A stretch of 64,000 bases of DNA from Chrysemys picta bellii (taxonomy: Eukaryota; Chordata; Testudines; Emydidae), in the NCBI RefSeq assembly GCF_011386835.1, contig NC_088809.1, positions 2,489,001 through 2,553,000 of the forward strand. Direction: 5' to 3'. How positions within the stretch are numbered: the stretch's first letter is position 1; every line of letters starts with the position of its first letter. Positions 47,131-59,348 of the stretch are shown here, one piece after another. The position numbers and the translations under genes were made by a program. The notes beneath the pieces are model-generated. The model made no database searches. It was not told the DNA's origin and saw only the letters and a list, made by a program, of their open reading frames with translations.

Positions 47131-48536
47131 AGTGTTTCACTTGAGCAGTGAGTCTTCACACACTGGCTCCATTCTGTAGGGTTGGTAATAACCAAGGTCT
47201 GCATGGTCTTGATAAACGTGTACATACGCTAAACCACAGGGCATTACTTACACCAAGCCAAATCCACATGCTCATCTTGTGGCAGAAATCTGCTCAACGA
47301 TATTAATTATCCCTGTATTCTGCACAGCCTGGTAGTCCTTCCTGAGTCCAATATACTCAAGATTGTCCCAAAACAGGTGTGGAGATGGGTTCTGTTTGCA
47401 GTGTTATGGGTTTACACTGGGACTCAATCCACGCAGTCTTCCTTCTTTTCATCTCAAAGCGAAAGCAAATCACTGTTGATAGATCAGCTCAGAAGCTGCA
47501 TCCATCTTCAGCTGATGTTTGTTATGATTTTATTCATAGATGAGCTAGCCCCGGAATTTCTGGTGTTGCAAAGACTAGATTTAATGCCCCATGAGAGGCC
47601 AAACGGGGGAAAGATTTTAGCAGGGATTTTCACTGACACGGTGAAGGCCCCAGGGAAAGATTAAGGAAAACAGAGGCACGTCCTGCCCTTGTTATATTGG
47701 TAATTAGAGATGTTAGTACGCTTACTGTTAGTAGGCATAAGAAGCCAGAGGCTCAGACCTTTACCTCTTTGCGGTTAACAACTTAGCCATATGTGGCCTG
47801 GTCCTGAGAGGTGCTAAGGACCCACAGTTTTCACTCAGCTCTTCAAAATCTTTGGCAGTTAATGGGGCAGTGCCAGTGGACAGCAAATATTTAAAGTCTA
47901 AGCGGCTAGGAGAAGTGAGAAATAACTTTTTTGTGGTAGTCAGCAAGCCCTTTTGTAAATTCCCTAATTTGACTGCTCATTCTGAGGTTGGATCTGATCC
48001 ACATATCTCACCATTTTATCAAGGTTAGAAATAATCCCGAATTAAAACACTACAGAAGGAAATGAAGGAACAGATCAAGACAAAGACAGCTTTGTGCCAT
48101 TTTGAGCTGCAGGAATCACCTCCAAGAATCCTGTTAAAAATAGGACTGTGAAGCGCTGAGGCCCAAGTAAAATCACAAATATTGCAGAAGGTCTAAGAGG
48201 GTTAAGTTTCACAAGACTCTCTCGCATTCATTCATTCATATGCCTCTCACATACTGGGTAACTGAGTGATTGATTAAGAAGCCTCCATGATAAATGGCCA
48301 TGAATTAACAGTGACCTAGTGATAAATATTACTGTAGTCAGTGTATTATTATAACATATTAAATAGGCCTTATTATTTATTAATTAAAATGTAATTGTTT
48401 TATAATTGCAAGCCTTTTTCCTAAATTATAGTGAGAGGTCAGGGATAGTATCAGATTATCATCACACCTTAAGTGAAAAAACAGTCTTGGAGAAAAGAGA
48501 AATCATCTGGTTAAATTACAGTGCTGGGGCCAGACT

Positions 48537-48623
48537 TTGCTCTCAGTGACAAGAGACAAATAGGAGTAGCTCCACTTACTTCTGCTAGCTATAGACTTGT
48601 ATGGCTGAGAGCAATATCTGGCT
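48537..48623. repeat. Palindromic dispersed repeat
   Basis: Arms gggccagactttgctctcag and ctgagagcaatatctggct are inverted at the ends. 'aggagtagctccactta' lies in the middle, resembling the family at 41207. Confidence 0.65.
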
Positions 48624-49628
48624 CAGTGAACGCACAGTACATGGGTGAAAGGAACAGTTAGGAGCTCTCAATACAGAGACAAAGACTCTTTAACAATCCA
48701 TTGAAATGGGAATAAAAAACTCGAGACCCTCCTCCCCATAGTTGAGCTGTTACCCTGTAGCTATAGGCATAATGAGTGCCATTCATGGCGTTGTTTTCCT
48801 GGAGACTTTACTTATATTTTACAAATGAAAAAAAAATCTATACATGATCAGTTTAATAAAATCCTTTTATCCTGGGTACAAAATGGAGGATTGGCAAATG
48901 CCCTTCTGATAGGTTAGAGAAGGAAAACAGCTAGAATCCAAAAGAAAGAGAGGCACTTCTGGTCCAGGCTTGCAAACTCTGTGTTCAACAAAACAGAAGC
49001 ATGGTAGGCAAATTATCCCTGTCCTAAAGCAGTGAGGATTTTATTGTGCAGTAGTACTTTGGAAAATTCATTAAACATAGTTCATTGCCAGTGCAATTCT
49101 TACATTAAATGGTACATAGGCTCTGAGACAAATGCATAGTAATGCAATTTTGTTGTTAAATTAAGTGAAGCAAAATTATACCCTTCAGCTCCTGCTAAAA
49201 TGTTCGGCAGGAAAATGGAAGAACATCTCCATAATTAATGATTAGCACCACCGTAGAAAGGTGCATTCATTAAGGGCAAAATCCACCCTTTGTGTAACTC
49301 TGCAAGTCATTAGAGTTGCAGCAGGGATAATTTTGTCCCTAAATGTCTGACTGTCTCTGGGCTCAGAGAGAGTTCCATGCATCTTCCACAAAAGGCTCTC
49401 TATAGAGATGTACTTGATACTCAAGCTCTGTATTCAAATTCTTAATTACGCTGGCCTTCAGCAGAAACGTCTACTTCATGACAAACATTCTCACCTTCCA
49501 AGAGCTGCCTCATGAAGACATGGATTGTGAGTGTTTATATAGAGTTTGACTGGTAGTTTGTTGCCCAAAAGATCAACTATTTCAATGGGGAAAAGACCTC
49601 ATGTACTAGAAAGTACAGGAATTACAGT

Positions 49629-49735
49629 TTTCAGAGTAGCAGCCGTGTTAGTCTGTATCCGCAAAAAGAAGAACAGGAGTACTTGTGGCACCTTAGAGAC
49701 TAACAAATTTATTAGAGCATAAGCTTTCGTGGACT
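49629..49735 (-). mobile_element. Penelope-like 3' fragment just upstream of EFCAB5 exon 2
   Basis: It runs from tttcagagtagcagccgtgt through 'gtatccgcaaaaagaag' and 'acttgtggcaccttagagac' to 'agctttcgtggact'. This is the same repeat as the right part of 38650-38878, on the opposite strand, truncated inside the hammerhead-like stem. No target duplication was found. It ends 82 bp before the exon acceptor. Confidence 0.85.
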
Positions 49736-49817
49736 TGCTATTCTTCAGGAGAGGTCAAACCAAGCTTAGCTCAACCTGTGATAGTAACCTTCTGAACCAT
49801 ATGCCCATGCCTTACAG

Positions 49818-50049
49818 GCTAGCCAGGATGAAGTCTGAGGTAAAGAAAAACCGTGAGCAAAGGGAGCAGGTGGAGAAAATCAAGTCTCAGGTGACAGAGA
49901 TGCGAAAGGAGGCCCTGGCAGTGCAGTTCAAAGAATGGACATTGGATGTCAGTGGAAAGCTACCACTCACACTGGTAACTAGGGCAGATATTCATAGAAA
50001 CACTGCTATGTTTCCACCCAGGAGGAAGAGAATGGAGGCTATTGTGGAA
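49818..50049 (+). CDS. EFCAB5: EFCAB5 exon 2
   Basis: The acceptor ccttacag (ends 49817) and donor gtgagt (50050) bound 232 nt. The first base completes the Arg codon split from the previous exon, and the frame runs on as LARMKSEVKKNREQREQVEK and QFKEWTLDVSGKLPLTLV, ending ...MEAIVE in phase 0. The segment is predicted to be a charged helix or coiled coil. It aligns with human EFCAB5 directly after the PDT..NR block as I recall it. Repeats crowd the exon: a Penelope-like fragment 82 bp upstream and a MIR-like SINE about 26 bp downstream. Confidence 0.9.
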
Positions 50050-50075
50050 GTGAGTTTGCTATGTTATATAGCAGG

Positions 50076-50310
50076 AAGGATGGTCCAGTGGTTAGGCACT
50101 AGCCTAGGACCCACAAGATCTGCCTTCAAGTCCCTGCTCTGCCTCAGACTTTCTGTGACCTTGGCTAAATGACTTAGCCTCTCTGCGCCCCAGCTGCCCA
50201 ATGGGATAATAGCCCTGGCTGCTGCACAGAGGGGTTGTGAGGATAAATCCATTATTGTGTAGTGCACAGGCACTACCGTAATGGGAGCTAGATAAGTGCC
50301 GCAGATAATT
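50076..50310 (+). mobile_element. MIR-like tRNA-derived SINE
   Basis: An A box tggtccagtgg (50081-50091) and B-box-like cttcaagtccc (50124-50134) precede the core 'tgaccttggctaaatgacttagcctctctgcgcccc' and the tail 'ggttgtgaggataaatcc...gggagctagataagtgc'. The tRNA-derived promoter boxes are unusually legible. The copy begins 26 bp after the exon 2 donor. Confidence 0.82.
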
Positions 50311-51123
50311 TTATATCTCTGAGCCTTGGGTCTCCTGGCGGCAGCTGGTCACAACTCAAAATCTACCTCAGAAGACACTGGGTGGCTTACTCCCATCCTG
50401 TCCTTTCAGGGCCACCATTAATTCCATTGTCCCCCTCTGCCCCAAACTATTGACTCGCTGTTTGAGAAGACAAGACTTAAAGCCATCATGATGGACCGAC
50501 CAGTCTGGGGTGCTGGTACAGACACTTTCCATAGATGGCAAATAAGTCACCTGCTGTGAAACTCCCCTGAGGCCCACTAGCTTTCTGGGCTATACAAGGC
50601 ACATAACATAGATGTGGTTTGAATTTCTGTTAGTGGTGAGAGGCCGGGGGGGCTAAAGTAATGTTCGTTAGGATGGGAAAATTCCAGAATTGCTGCAGTG
50701 TGCCTGCTATTGTCTAGCATAACATTCCCATTTACTTACTAGAAACCCTTGAAGGGTGACCTCTTCAGATCACAGGGCTCTGGGTATGGTCTGTGATGCA
50801 GTCATCCATTCTCAGCACCGGTGTATCCTTATGTTGCCGTAAAGATTTGAGGAGCCCTGGGCAAAAACAAAGCAGGAAGAAAATAAATGGCAAGACATTT
50901 CTGAGAAACCAATTGCTATAGAGCTGCTGTATCTAAATCTGTTCATAACAATCAAATGGTGATAACCCGGGCCAGAGTGTCAATGCCGGGTAAGCAGGTG
51001 CCCTTTTGCTGTTCAGGCGTGGGGAGAGAGTAAAAGTAGAGCTGCTTTGAGTTTAAGGAGAAGTGGAGATGAGCAAAGATTGTTTCTCTGACTCAGGCTT
51101 TTAATTGTTGTTTTGATTTATAG

Positions 51124-51184
51124 GTTCAGAGTGCCCTGAGGTCATTTCTGGATGTCATTTCTACTCCTTTGGGAGCGGGGCCGG
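51124..51184 (+). CDS. EFCAB5: EFCAB5 exon 3 (short)
   Basis: After a T-rich tract and acceptor gatttatag (ends 51123) the frame continues in phase 0 as VQSALRSFLDVISTPLGAGP. It ends with a single G (phase 1) before donor gtaagg (51185). The length is 61 nt. The reading frame fits both neighbours: its last G plus AG of the next exon makes Glu. It is assigned on splice signals and phase, with no strong motif of its own. Confidence 0.72.
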
Positions 51185-51189
51185 GTAAG

Positions 51190-53500
51190 GTCACAAGTGT
51201 TTTCTTTGGTTTATTTTCCTTGGTCTGATGTCTGGTGCAGAATGGGAGCAAAAGGAAAGTAGGCATGGAATCTGTAAGGACAGTCACGGTATACCGGCCA
51301 CGAGTCTCGCTTGCAAGACTTCAAGTGGGGAGGGGCAGAGGGTGAACCATTGTGTTGGCTTAGTGTGTGTGTGGTTTTTTTTAAATAAAATTATGTAAAA
51401 ATAACACCACAGCTTGTGGGCCCCCCACCCACATGACAGCACAAAACCTGAGTAAATGTACTTGGCACAGGGGATCTAAAACGGGCTGGGGAACAAGGAA
51501 TCCTCTCCCCATCTGGTGGGGTCTCCTGATGGAAATGTGCAGCCATGCTACAGCTAGTCCTAGAGTCCATGGACTATAGCAGTAGCTGCAGAACCTGTGT
51601 GCCCACAGGGATCTGTTCCGTTCCGTGTCGTGTTCCTGACTCCCCAAGTCCATCCCCATCACAGGCCCCTCTTCCACATTGCTGCAGAGCTCTGCAGGGT
51701 GAAAAGGCAGGCAGACTTCCTCTCCAGGGCCTCCAGCTCCCCCAGATGAATTGGACCTGCACCAGCTCCGCTCCATGCCCATGGAAACGGGGGAGGGGTG
51801 CAGCATTTGGCCCAGTCATTTTAGACTACGTTGATCTGGGCCTCTCTAGTTGCCAGGAACAGACTCACAGAGCCCCTTCCTAAGTAATAAAACTCTGACA
51901 GCAGAAAGTAGCTTGTTCCTCTTCCCTTTCCCCCACATTAGCCAAACCTGCTCCCCATGTGTGCATGAAAATCAGCTGAAGATCCCCCAGCCCTCTCTCC
52001 TTTCATACTAGGGCCATATTGGCATGTTTGGGGGTGGGTAAAAAATGAAAGCGTGGCGGAGCTGTTACCTTCTAGGGCAAATCCTGAAATGTGCCTGAGA
52101 ATTCCGCGACAAGGCTCATCTTCTCTGGGCATTTCCTCTAGCCAGTGAAAGGAAGGACAGTGACATACAATGAGACGAGGCCCACATACCAGAGCACTCA
52201 GCACTGAACCAATTTGCATAATTCTCGTCCTCTTTATGGCTTACGCTTGACATAATTAAATAATGATAATTGAATAGATAGGGCTAGAAATGTTGAAGTG
52301 GCAGTGGAAAGACTGTTGTCAGACCTTTAAAATAAATAGAGGTATTATGATCATCAGTAACAACAAATTTGTCTTTGCTGGAAGATGTGAGGCTACGTAG
52401 GACACTCAAAAGCCCATTGCAATCCTCCCTCTGAAATAGCCTTTCTCCACAGCTTGGCTTTGCCCAACCCCTTTTTATGATAGTAAGCATTGCCTGAGTA
52501 TTGAGCTTAGATTGGCAGCACACCGTCTGAATGGCAAACCCAATCCTCAGGTGCTATTGTGGCGCTGTTGGGGATACTGGCACTCTAAGGAAGAAGGAAG
52601 TTCCTGGCCAGATGGTTACTCTACAGGCATTCTAGGCACTATTGGCAGTATTTTACTCACAGCCCTGCTTTGTTTCTCAGTGTATTTCACTTAACAGAGT
52701 CCAATACACTAAGTGAGCATTAAGCCATGTTTGATAGGTTCATCAAGATAATGTATAACTTCTGGATGTCTTAAGGAAGCAAGAAATATATAGGTTCCAC
52801 GGAGAGTGTTCTCATTATTCCTGATGTTTCACTCACCATATTGTAGAAGTAAGACTAACAGGATAATAATCCCAATAGAGAGAACATTTCTTCTTTCAAG
52901 ATTTCCCACACAAATCCTTGGCATTTCTTCTCAGGTCCACTACTGTTGCCCAGAAACAGGCCAAAAGGTGGCTGCAAAGGTTGTAAAGTCAACAGGAATA
53001 TCTCCATATGGCCGCTAGAATAAGTGTCTTGTTTTCAGACTACAGAAGCTCCAGGCCTTGCTGGTAATTCCAAAGTCATGCCACAGGTGCAAGGAACCTG
53101 ACCACTTATTCCCAACATGTAAAGGAATTACACCCATTCATTACAGCACAAGCCAGGCATAAGCAGATGTAACTCCCATTGAAGTCATTGTGATTTGCAC
53201 CTATTTATGTCATGTTTGAATCTGGCCATAAATCTTTGTCTGCACCAGTCCATATTGCTTGCCTTTCAGAAGGGAACTGCAGTTTCTCAGCAATGGAAAG
53301 GGATATAAGAATCAGCCCCAGCCTGTATTTATATAGCCAGGAAGTACACTACTGATTTGGAAGCAGATCTGAACTTGCAAGGTATATACAGGGGTTTAAA
53401 TTCCCTGCCATTCCCAGCCACAGGCCAGAGTAGCCCTAGGTAGAAATACAATTCTGCAAAAATACATCTGCCTATTTTCTGTCTAATCTTCTCTCCTTCT
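51190..53500. other. EFCAB5: EFCAB5 intron
   Basis: About 2.3 kb with no further exon. Open frames at 51381-51883 overlap on both strands and look random. No repeat was confidently recognised. Confidence 0.55.
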
Positions 53501-53507
53501 CCATTAG

Positions 53508-53578
53508 AGATCTACGACAGGAAGCTGGAAACCATAGATACACTGGGGGAAAAAGTGAATGAGGAAGAGTTTACGGAG
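53508..53578 (+). CDS. EFCAB5: EFCAB5 exon 4
   Basis: A strong polypyrimidine tract and acceptor ttctccattag (ends 53507) lead into 71 nt reading (E)IYDRKLETIDTLGEKVNEE, then EFTE, with donor gtgaga at 53579 (phase 0). The peptide is acidic and reads as the run-up to an EF-hand pair: 'VNEEEFTEYVHSH' spans the junction with the next exon. Confidence 0.8.
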
Positions 53579-55196
53579 GTGAGAAGCTAAATAACTGCAC
53601 CTGAGTCAGAATTTTATTCCTATTATTGATGCCTTTTATGAGTGTTTCCTCCCCTGGTGGGTGCGGACAATAGAAGATGAGAGGCCTCCCCCTTCTCCCT
53701 AGCCCCAGGCTGTGACTCTGGCAATGTTGGGTCACTCCATGTTCCCAGGTTGCCATTATTATCTGCTCACATCCACATACCCATCCTTATTTTGTAGACC
53801 CCGCCTCCGCCCCCATCACTCCAGTAGAGTGGAATTTTAGCTTCCTCCAAAGTCGCTGTCTGTGGAGCTCTATGGATTAATTATCAGGGATATTTTAAAA
53901 GCCATGTTGTTAAAACATCTCCCTGGTGCCCTCCTTAGCATGCGTGAAAACACCACCTCTGCCATGCTGCAAGGAGCTGTGTTTCAAATCACTCGTGAAT
54001 TCAGATTTTTCATCAACAGCACACAGGAGACGGTCTCCCAATGTAACTAGCATTCTAATGTAATTAGTATGGTTCCCATAGTGCTACTATTCCTTTGGGA
54101 ATTCTGTTAACCAAAGTACAATACAACAGAAGGCTAATCAGGGATGAACAGCATTACTATTTTTGCCCATAGAGTGAGTATATTTTGCCACCATGTGGCT
54201 TTGGTTTAAATTCCACACCAGGGAGTGTACAGAACATAAGGGAAGCATTCGGTAGCTTTTGCAGGGAACTTACGAAAAAAGCTCCTGTTGCAGAGGAGCT
54301 TCCGGCATGCTGTCCATCGGACACAAGGATTCAGCGAGGATGACTGCGGTGCTAGGCTGCTCCCATTCATCTGTGGGGAACTAGGGTAGTAGTTCATTTA
54401 TCACAGCAACCAAATAATCTCAAAAGGTCAAATGTATCAGCCCTGCCTCCTCCTCCTCTTACCCCCAACCCCTCTGTGCCTTGGGTTTTTTCTAACCCAG
54501 CACATTGTGGTTTAATTCAAGGAAGCGTCCCTGACTGTGTCCTATTTTGTGAAGGTGATGGAGCGTGTGTGGGTGGTATGAGTGAGCGTGTGGGCCTGAA
54601 CATGTGTGTGCATGTGTATGTCAGCAAGCATGTGTGTCAGCTGCATGATGGTGAGTGTGTCTTTGAACTATTACAGTGACAAAGCTGTAACAAATGAAAG
54701 AAACAACCATATAAATACAGCTATCCCTCTCGCTCCATCTTCCAGCATGTCAGTTTTTGTGACCACTACCTGCTCTGGTAACAGTCATATAAATGACCAG
54801 TTTTCCAGTCCCAGTAAGTCTTTGTAAACTTGTTCTATTCCTACAACTCCCAAAGGAAGGTGGAAGACAAAAGAAGATTTAAGTCATCTTAAGAAAATGC
54901 TACTAAGACTTTAAAAATCAGGATATAAATGTATGGTTATGATTTGAGTTCTTATTTACCCAATACCCTTGTGTATCAGAATTAAATGTGTCTTCAGTGA
55001 ACCAAAAGTCTCTCAGGACACTGGTTGATTGTATGCCTGGGTCACTGCCCCATGGCATAAATTTAAAGCAAGGTATGTGAAGGGGATTCCTGTAGACTCC
55101 AGTGCATCCACATTAACTCTGCTACTACTAATGGTGCTGTTAATCTGCCTGAGCAGTTCCCATAAATCATTGTGAACAGAATATATAGCAAGTGCT

Positions 55197-55490
55197 GTCA
55201 TCTAGTGGTTAGAGAATAGAAGACAAAACTGGTTTGTGTTGTGGCCTTGGTCAAGTCATTTAAGACCATACTTTCTAAAATGTCAATTTATCTTAAATTT
55301 GACACCCAAAATTGTGGGACAGTTTTGAAAATGTACCTTAGACCTGTGTCTCATATTACCTATTGGTAAAGTGAGGATAAGTACTACTTCCTTGTGTTCT
55401 TGTGAGGCTTAAGAAATTGTTTGTAAAGGGCTTCATTTTGCTCAGATGAGAGGGGCTACATAAACCCTGAGCATGATTATTATAAATGCT
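55197..55490 (+). mobile_element. MIR-like SINE, interrupted
   Basis: Head 'tcatctagtggttagagaatag', core 'tggccttggtcaagtca', then after a divergent stretch 'cctattggtaaagtgaggataagtac' and 'gttcttgtgaggcttaagaaattgtttgtaaagggc'. The middle (55265-55340) does not match and may be a small insertion. Confidence 0.6.
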
Positions 55491-56439
55491 GAACAAGTGC
55501 ACCAATAGAATCACAAAATATCAGCCCAGATGGTCGATTCTCCTTTTAGGCCTGCTTTGGGACAGCGCTCTATTTATATATGCTCTCTCTTAGCCTAGCC
55601 TACAGTATAAGAAGCTGTCCCCATCCCACTGTGCTCAGACTTCTAGGATCTACCAAAATAGAAAAGAATTCACTCTAGGGAACAAGTTACAAGTAAATAA
55701 AGGAAAAATAACACCAAAAAGTATAGTTAAGAAACGTCACATATGTGACTTTAACTCACCAAAGTCAAGGAATGTAGTTAAGGATTTCATTCTATCACGT
55801 TTCCCTTCGTTAACTTAAAAACAACCAAATCAGTTAAAGCTAAATTTACTGGAAAAACTCTCTGGGCTGAGACTTTACCAATCAAGTTTCCACCTACCAC
55901 CTACCGTAGAGCTAGATTTTATGGTTGGGCTATAAACTGTGAAAAGGAACATTTAGACTAGAAATGATGACAGTCCTTAACTTAGCAGTGCTAGTGGGTG
56001 CAGTTACGATAATTAAGAACAGAGCATAAAGCAGCTGTGCAGAGACTAATCCCAAATGACAGTGTGCGATTTCTTTGCCTTCTGCACTCCCAGGAGAGTC
56101 ACATATTTAGTATTTTCCATAGAGATGCATTTTTGTGATAATTTGTTGAGGATTTCTTTTTTCAGCATGAAATGATATATTTTAAAATTTAACCTCAACA
56201 TAACTGCATTTAATTAAGGAAACTATTGCAGATAATGGAATCTCAGAGAATCCCTTTTGTCACTAAAAAAAAGTGTGTCAATCCATAATCTCTGCAATAC
56301 ATTAATGAGTTCTGAATAAATTTCTATTACATTCAGTCTAGAAGAATGCTTTAAATAGCACTGTGTGTAGTACTTGTTTTAACTCACAATTGAGGCATAC
56401 AGTAATAGAAATCAGAAATGTAAAGGACCTACAATGACA

Positions 56440-56720
56440 GCTTAGCTGGTCTTATTTCCAGCCACTGGAAGATTGTTCCTGCAGTATATTTTCCAGTCCA
56501 GTTTTATACGATTCAAGTGATGTGGCTTTCAGCAATTCCCTTGGGAGACTATCCCACAGTCTGAATAGACCTCGCTGTCAGGACATTTCCTCCTCCCCAC
56601 TCCCCATATTCATCTTAAGTTTATTTTTATTATTAGTTTGCATCATCCTTTTGGAAGACCGAAGAGAAAGATCTGGCCCCAAACTGATGTGGGCCTTTTC
56701 ACATTTGGAAAGTATTGATT
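56440..56720 (-). mobile_element. Old CR1-like LINE 3' fragment
   Basis: 'cttgggagactatcccacagtctgaatagacctcgctgtcaggacatttcc' is the reverse complement of the CR1 3' region (lagging 'ggaagtttttcctgacagtgag...agactgtgga'). Highly diverged, with no octamer tail. Confidence 0.55.
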
Positions 56721-57346
56721 CTTAATGGAGCTGAAAATTAAATGGCTCTTTTTATGTTTTCTTTTTTAACTCAGGGCAGCTCTGGGTTACTTAATGGCTG
56801 TTATAGAGTCAGTGGTGGGATCTCACACATTGGTGTTTCTGAGTCTGCAAAAAGGGTCGCTCTTGTTCATTGTATTATTGTGTCCTCAGGAACAGGGTGG
56901 TAGATTCTTTTATTTTAAAAGTATTTAGAGCCCACAGACTCCCCCCCCAATTTATAAGACAGGTTAAATCGTGGGCCTACATTATGAAATGGAGGGCCTT
57001 AATCACTTTTAGGGCCTGATCCTAAGCTTCTGAAGTCAAGGGAAAGACTCCCATTTACTTCAGTGGGCTTTGAATGAGGTCCTTAGGGCTAGATTCTGCT
57101 CTCAAATCTACATGTGGCTTCATCAGATTCCACTGAGGTTAATAACAGCCACAGACACACATCAATGTGCCAAATCTGACCCATTGTCTTTAGTGGTATT
57201 TACTACCAACCTAAAGTAGAATGACTTGTTCAATAGAGAAAGACAGATGATGGAAGTGGAAACTTCTTTATTAATAATAAATAAACAACAATTGTGTTTA
57301 TCGCTTGTATAGCACTTTACATTGTCAGAGTGCTTTACAAACACTA

Positions 57347-57590
57347 GGCCAGGTCTACACTACCACTTACTTTGGTATAACTTACGTCGCTCAGGGGTGT
57401 GAATAAGCCACCCCCTGAGCAATGTAAATTACCCTGACCTAAGCACCAGTGTGGATAGCTACCGCTTCTCATGGAGGTGGATTTATTATGCCAACGGGAC
57501 AACTCTCTCCCGTTGGCATAGAGGTTCTGCACCACATACGCTTCAGCGGCGCAGCTGTGCCAGTGTAGCGCTTCTAGTGTAGACTGGCCC
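57347..57590 (+). mobile_element. MITE, family A
   Basis: Inverted ends ggccaggtctacacta and tagtgtagactggccc are well preserved, flanked by ta on each side (57345-57346 and 57591-57592). The interior has the family A hairpin (ctcaggggtgtg/ccaccccctgag) and an inverted pair 'atgccaacgggac/cccgttggcat'. There is no coding capacity. TA or a 3-bp duplication would suggest a Harbinger- or Tc1-like origin; unresolved. Confidence 0.75.
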
Positions 57591-57613
57591 TAACTCATTA
57601 ACATTTACTAGGC

Positions 57614-57875
57614 TGAGGCCTGGTCTACACTACTGGGGTAAGCTACGTGAGCGACGTAACTTAGATTGACTTACTGCGGAGTCTACACCACACTGCATCG
57701 ACGGGAGACACTCTCCCATCAACTTACCTTACTCCTCTCATTCCGGTGGAATATCGGAGTCAAGCGGAGAGCGCTCAGCCGTCGATTTAGCGGGTCTTCA
57801 CTAGACCGACTACATTGACCCCCGCTCCATCGATCACAGCAGCATTGATCCCAGGTAAGTGCAGACATGGCCTAA
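57614..57875 (+). mobile_element. MITE with GTCTACAC terminus (family B)
   Basis: Ends tgaggcctggtctacactac and gtgcagacatggcctaa are imperfect inverted repeats. The interior differs from family A (ccgtcgatttagcgggtcttcactagaccgac; gacccccgctccatcgatc). It starts 23 bp after the family A copy ends. Confidence 0.7.
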
Positions 57876-58911
57876 GGTGACACAGACTAGACGAGCACTG
57901 TCCCAGTGAACCACTAACTTAAAAAGGTAGAGAAATTAATTATTAAAATGGGCTTTGACTCATGGTGATATATAGCGGGCACCCAAAGGATGCCTTATCA
58001 CAACCCGTTAATAGCTCTGAGAGTGAGAAAGTGCATTTAGCAACCATGAGTGCCACCTGGGAAGGTGTGTTATGAGAGGAATGACTCACAGGTCAGGAAT
58101 GAAATATGTCCTTTCACTTCATGTTAGGGGAGAGAAAGAGATAGGGACTCTGTAGCGGAAAGAATCCCAAAGGCTTTCATGTTCCTATCTCCCAGAACTC
58201 TTAGATATGTAATCTCACCTTCCTCTTGTTCATGAGTCTCCTGTTTGCATTAAGGAGTTGCACTTGTCGTAGGGGTGAACTCATGGTTCTTTTCTGTTGG
58301 CTCTCTCTTCTTATTTTCTCTACGGCTTGTTTTAGTGACTATTATCCCTTCCATGCCTTCACCATCACTCCTAAACAAGAAGGAAACTTTTAAAATAACA
58401 TATATTTAAAAATTTGAGGCAAATATTTTGTTCAAAGTAAATTTTATTTATGTCTATAATAACACAACTTTTGTCTTCTATATCACCTTTATCTCAAAAT
58501 TTATAAAAATGAATTAAGCCACCACATTTCCCTTTGAAATAAGCAGTTTTTTCCTCATTCTAAGATGAGGAAATTGAGGCACAGAGATTTTAAGGGCCAA
58601 ATTCTCAAAAGTGAATTCTAATTATGGGTGTCTTCATTTTTAGGTACCCCGCTTTAGAGAAGTCAATGGGAGCTAAGGATACTTAGCACTAGACAGGACT
58701 CAGCCCTTCATGGATAGCTCAACATGACCTGAGTTCCTTTTCCCAAAATGCATAATTTACCACCATGCTCTGTCAATTGAATTCTAGTGCATGCTCCCCA
58801 GTTCCCCCATAGCGATTTGGTTATGGTTTCACGTCAGTGTAAATCAGGAGCATCTCCATGGAAGTCAGGGGAATTGTACTGGAGTAGTGTTGTGTAGCTG
58901 AGATCAGAATG

Positions 58912-59180
58912 AGGGTACATCCAGACGGGTAGTAATCGATCTGTCGGGGATCGATATATCGATCCCCAAACGTGCTCCCGTTGACTCCGGAACTCCACCA
59001 GGGCGAGCGGCGGTAGCGGAGTTGACGGGGGAGCCGTGGCCGTCGATCCCGCACTGTGAGGACCCGAGGTAAGTCGAAATAAGATACGTCGACTTCAGCT
59101 ACGCTATTCCCGTAGCTGAAGTTGCGTATCTTACATCGACAACCCCCCCCCCCCCCGCCCAGTGTAGACCAACCCTAAGA
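58912..59180 (-). mobile_element. MITE with stacked palindromes (family D)
   Basis: Left end agggtacatccagacggg and right end cagtgtagaccaaccctaa are inverted with mismatches. It contains a perfect 22-bp palindrome (58946-58967, half site ggggatcgata). A second hairpin has arms taagatacgtcgacttcagc (59080-59099, continuing tacg to 59103) and its near-complement at 59111-59133. A C14 run follows (59143-59156). CpGs are well preserved, suggesting a fairly young copy. Confidence 0.7.
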
Positions 59181-59226
59181 TTCAGAAAGGTGATCCTGTA
59201 CCTTTTCCCCTCCGCTTGTCTCACCT

Positions 59227-59348
59227 TAGGGTGACCAGACAGCAAGTGTGAAAAACCGGGACGGGGTGAAGTGTAATAGAAGCCTATATAAGAAAAAGAC
59301 CCAAAAATCAAGACTGTCCCTATAAAATCGGGACATCTGGTCACCCTA
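59227..59348. mobile_element. hAT-like MITE, 122 bp
   Basis: Inverted ends tagggtgaccagac and tctggtcaccctа-type (right end atctggtcaccctа reads, in DNA, atctggtcaccct then a) are near-perfect, with an exact 8-bp target duplication tctcacct at 59219-59226 and 59349-59356. The interior has 'aaaaaccgggac' and 'ataaaatcgggac'. The 8-bp duplication favours hAT. I recognise it as an abundant turtle repeat. Confidence 0.9.

Larger units (their letters stand above)
44263..49628. other. EFCAB5: EFCAB5 intron
   Basis: About 5.6 kb separates exons one and two. It contains palindromic repeats at 45955, 47057 and 48537, listed separately, and a (CT)n patch at about 45318-45336. No extra exon could be supported, and exons one and two join in phase without one. 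Confidence 0.7.

Noticed and set aside
50081..50134. tRNA-gene-like A and B boxes
   Set aside because: The cloverleaf is not completed and the sequence continues into a MIR-like core, so it is a SINE and not a tRNA gene.
51381..51883. Overlapping open frames of 110-140 codons on both strands
   Set aside because: Shadow frames in a moderately GC-rich stretch. EFCAB5 exons 3 and 4 join in frame without them.
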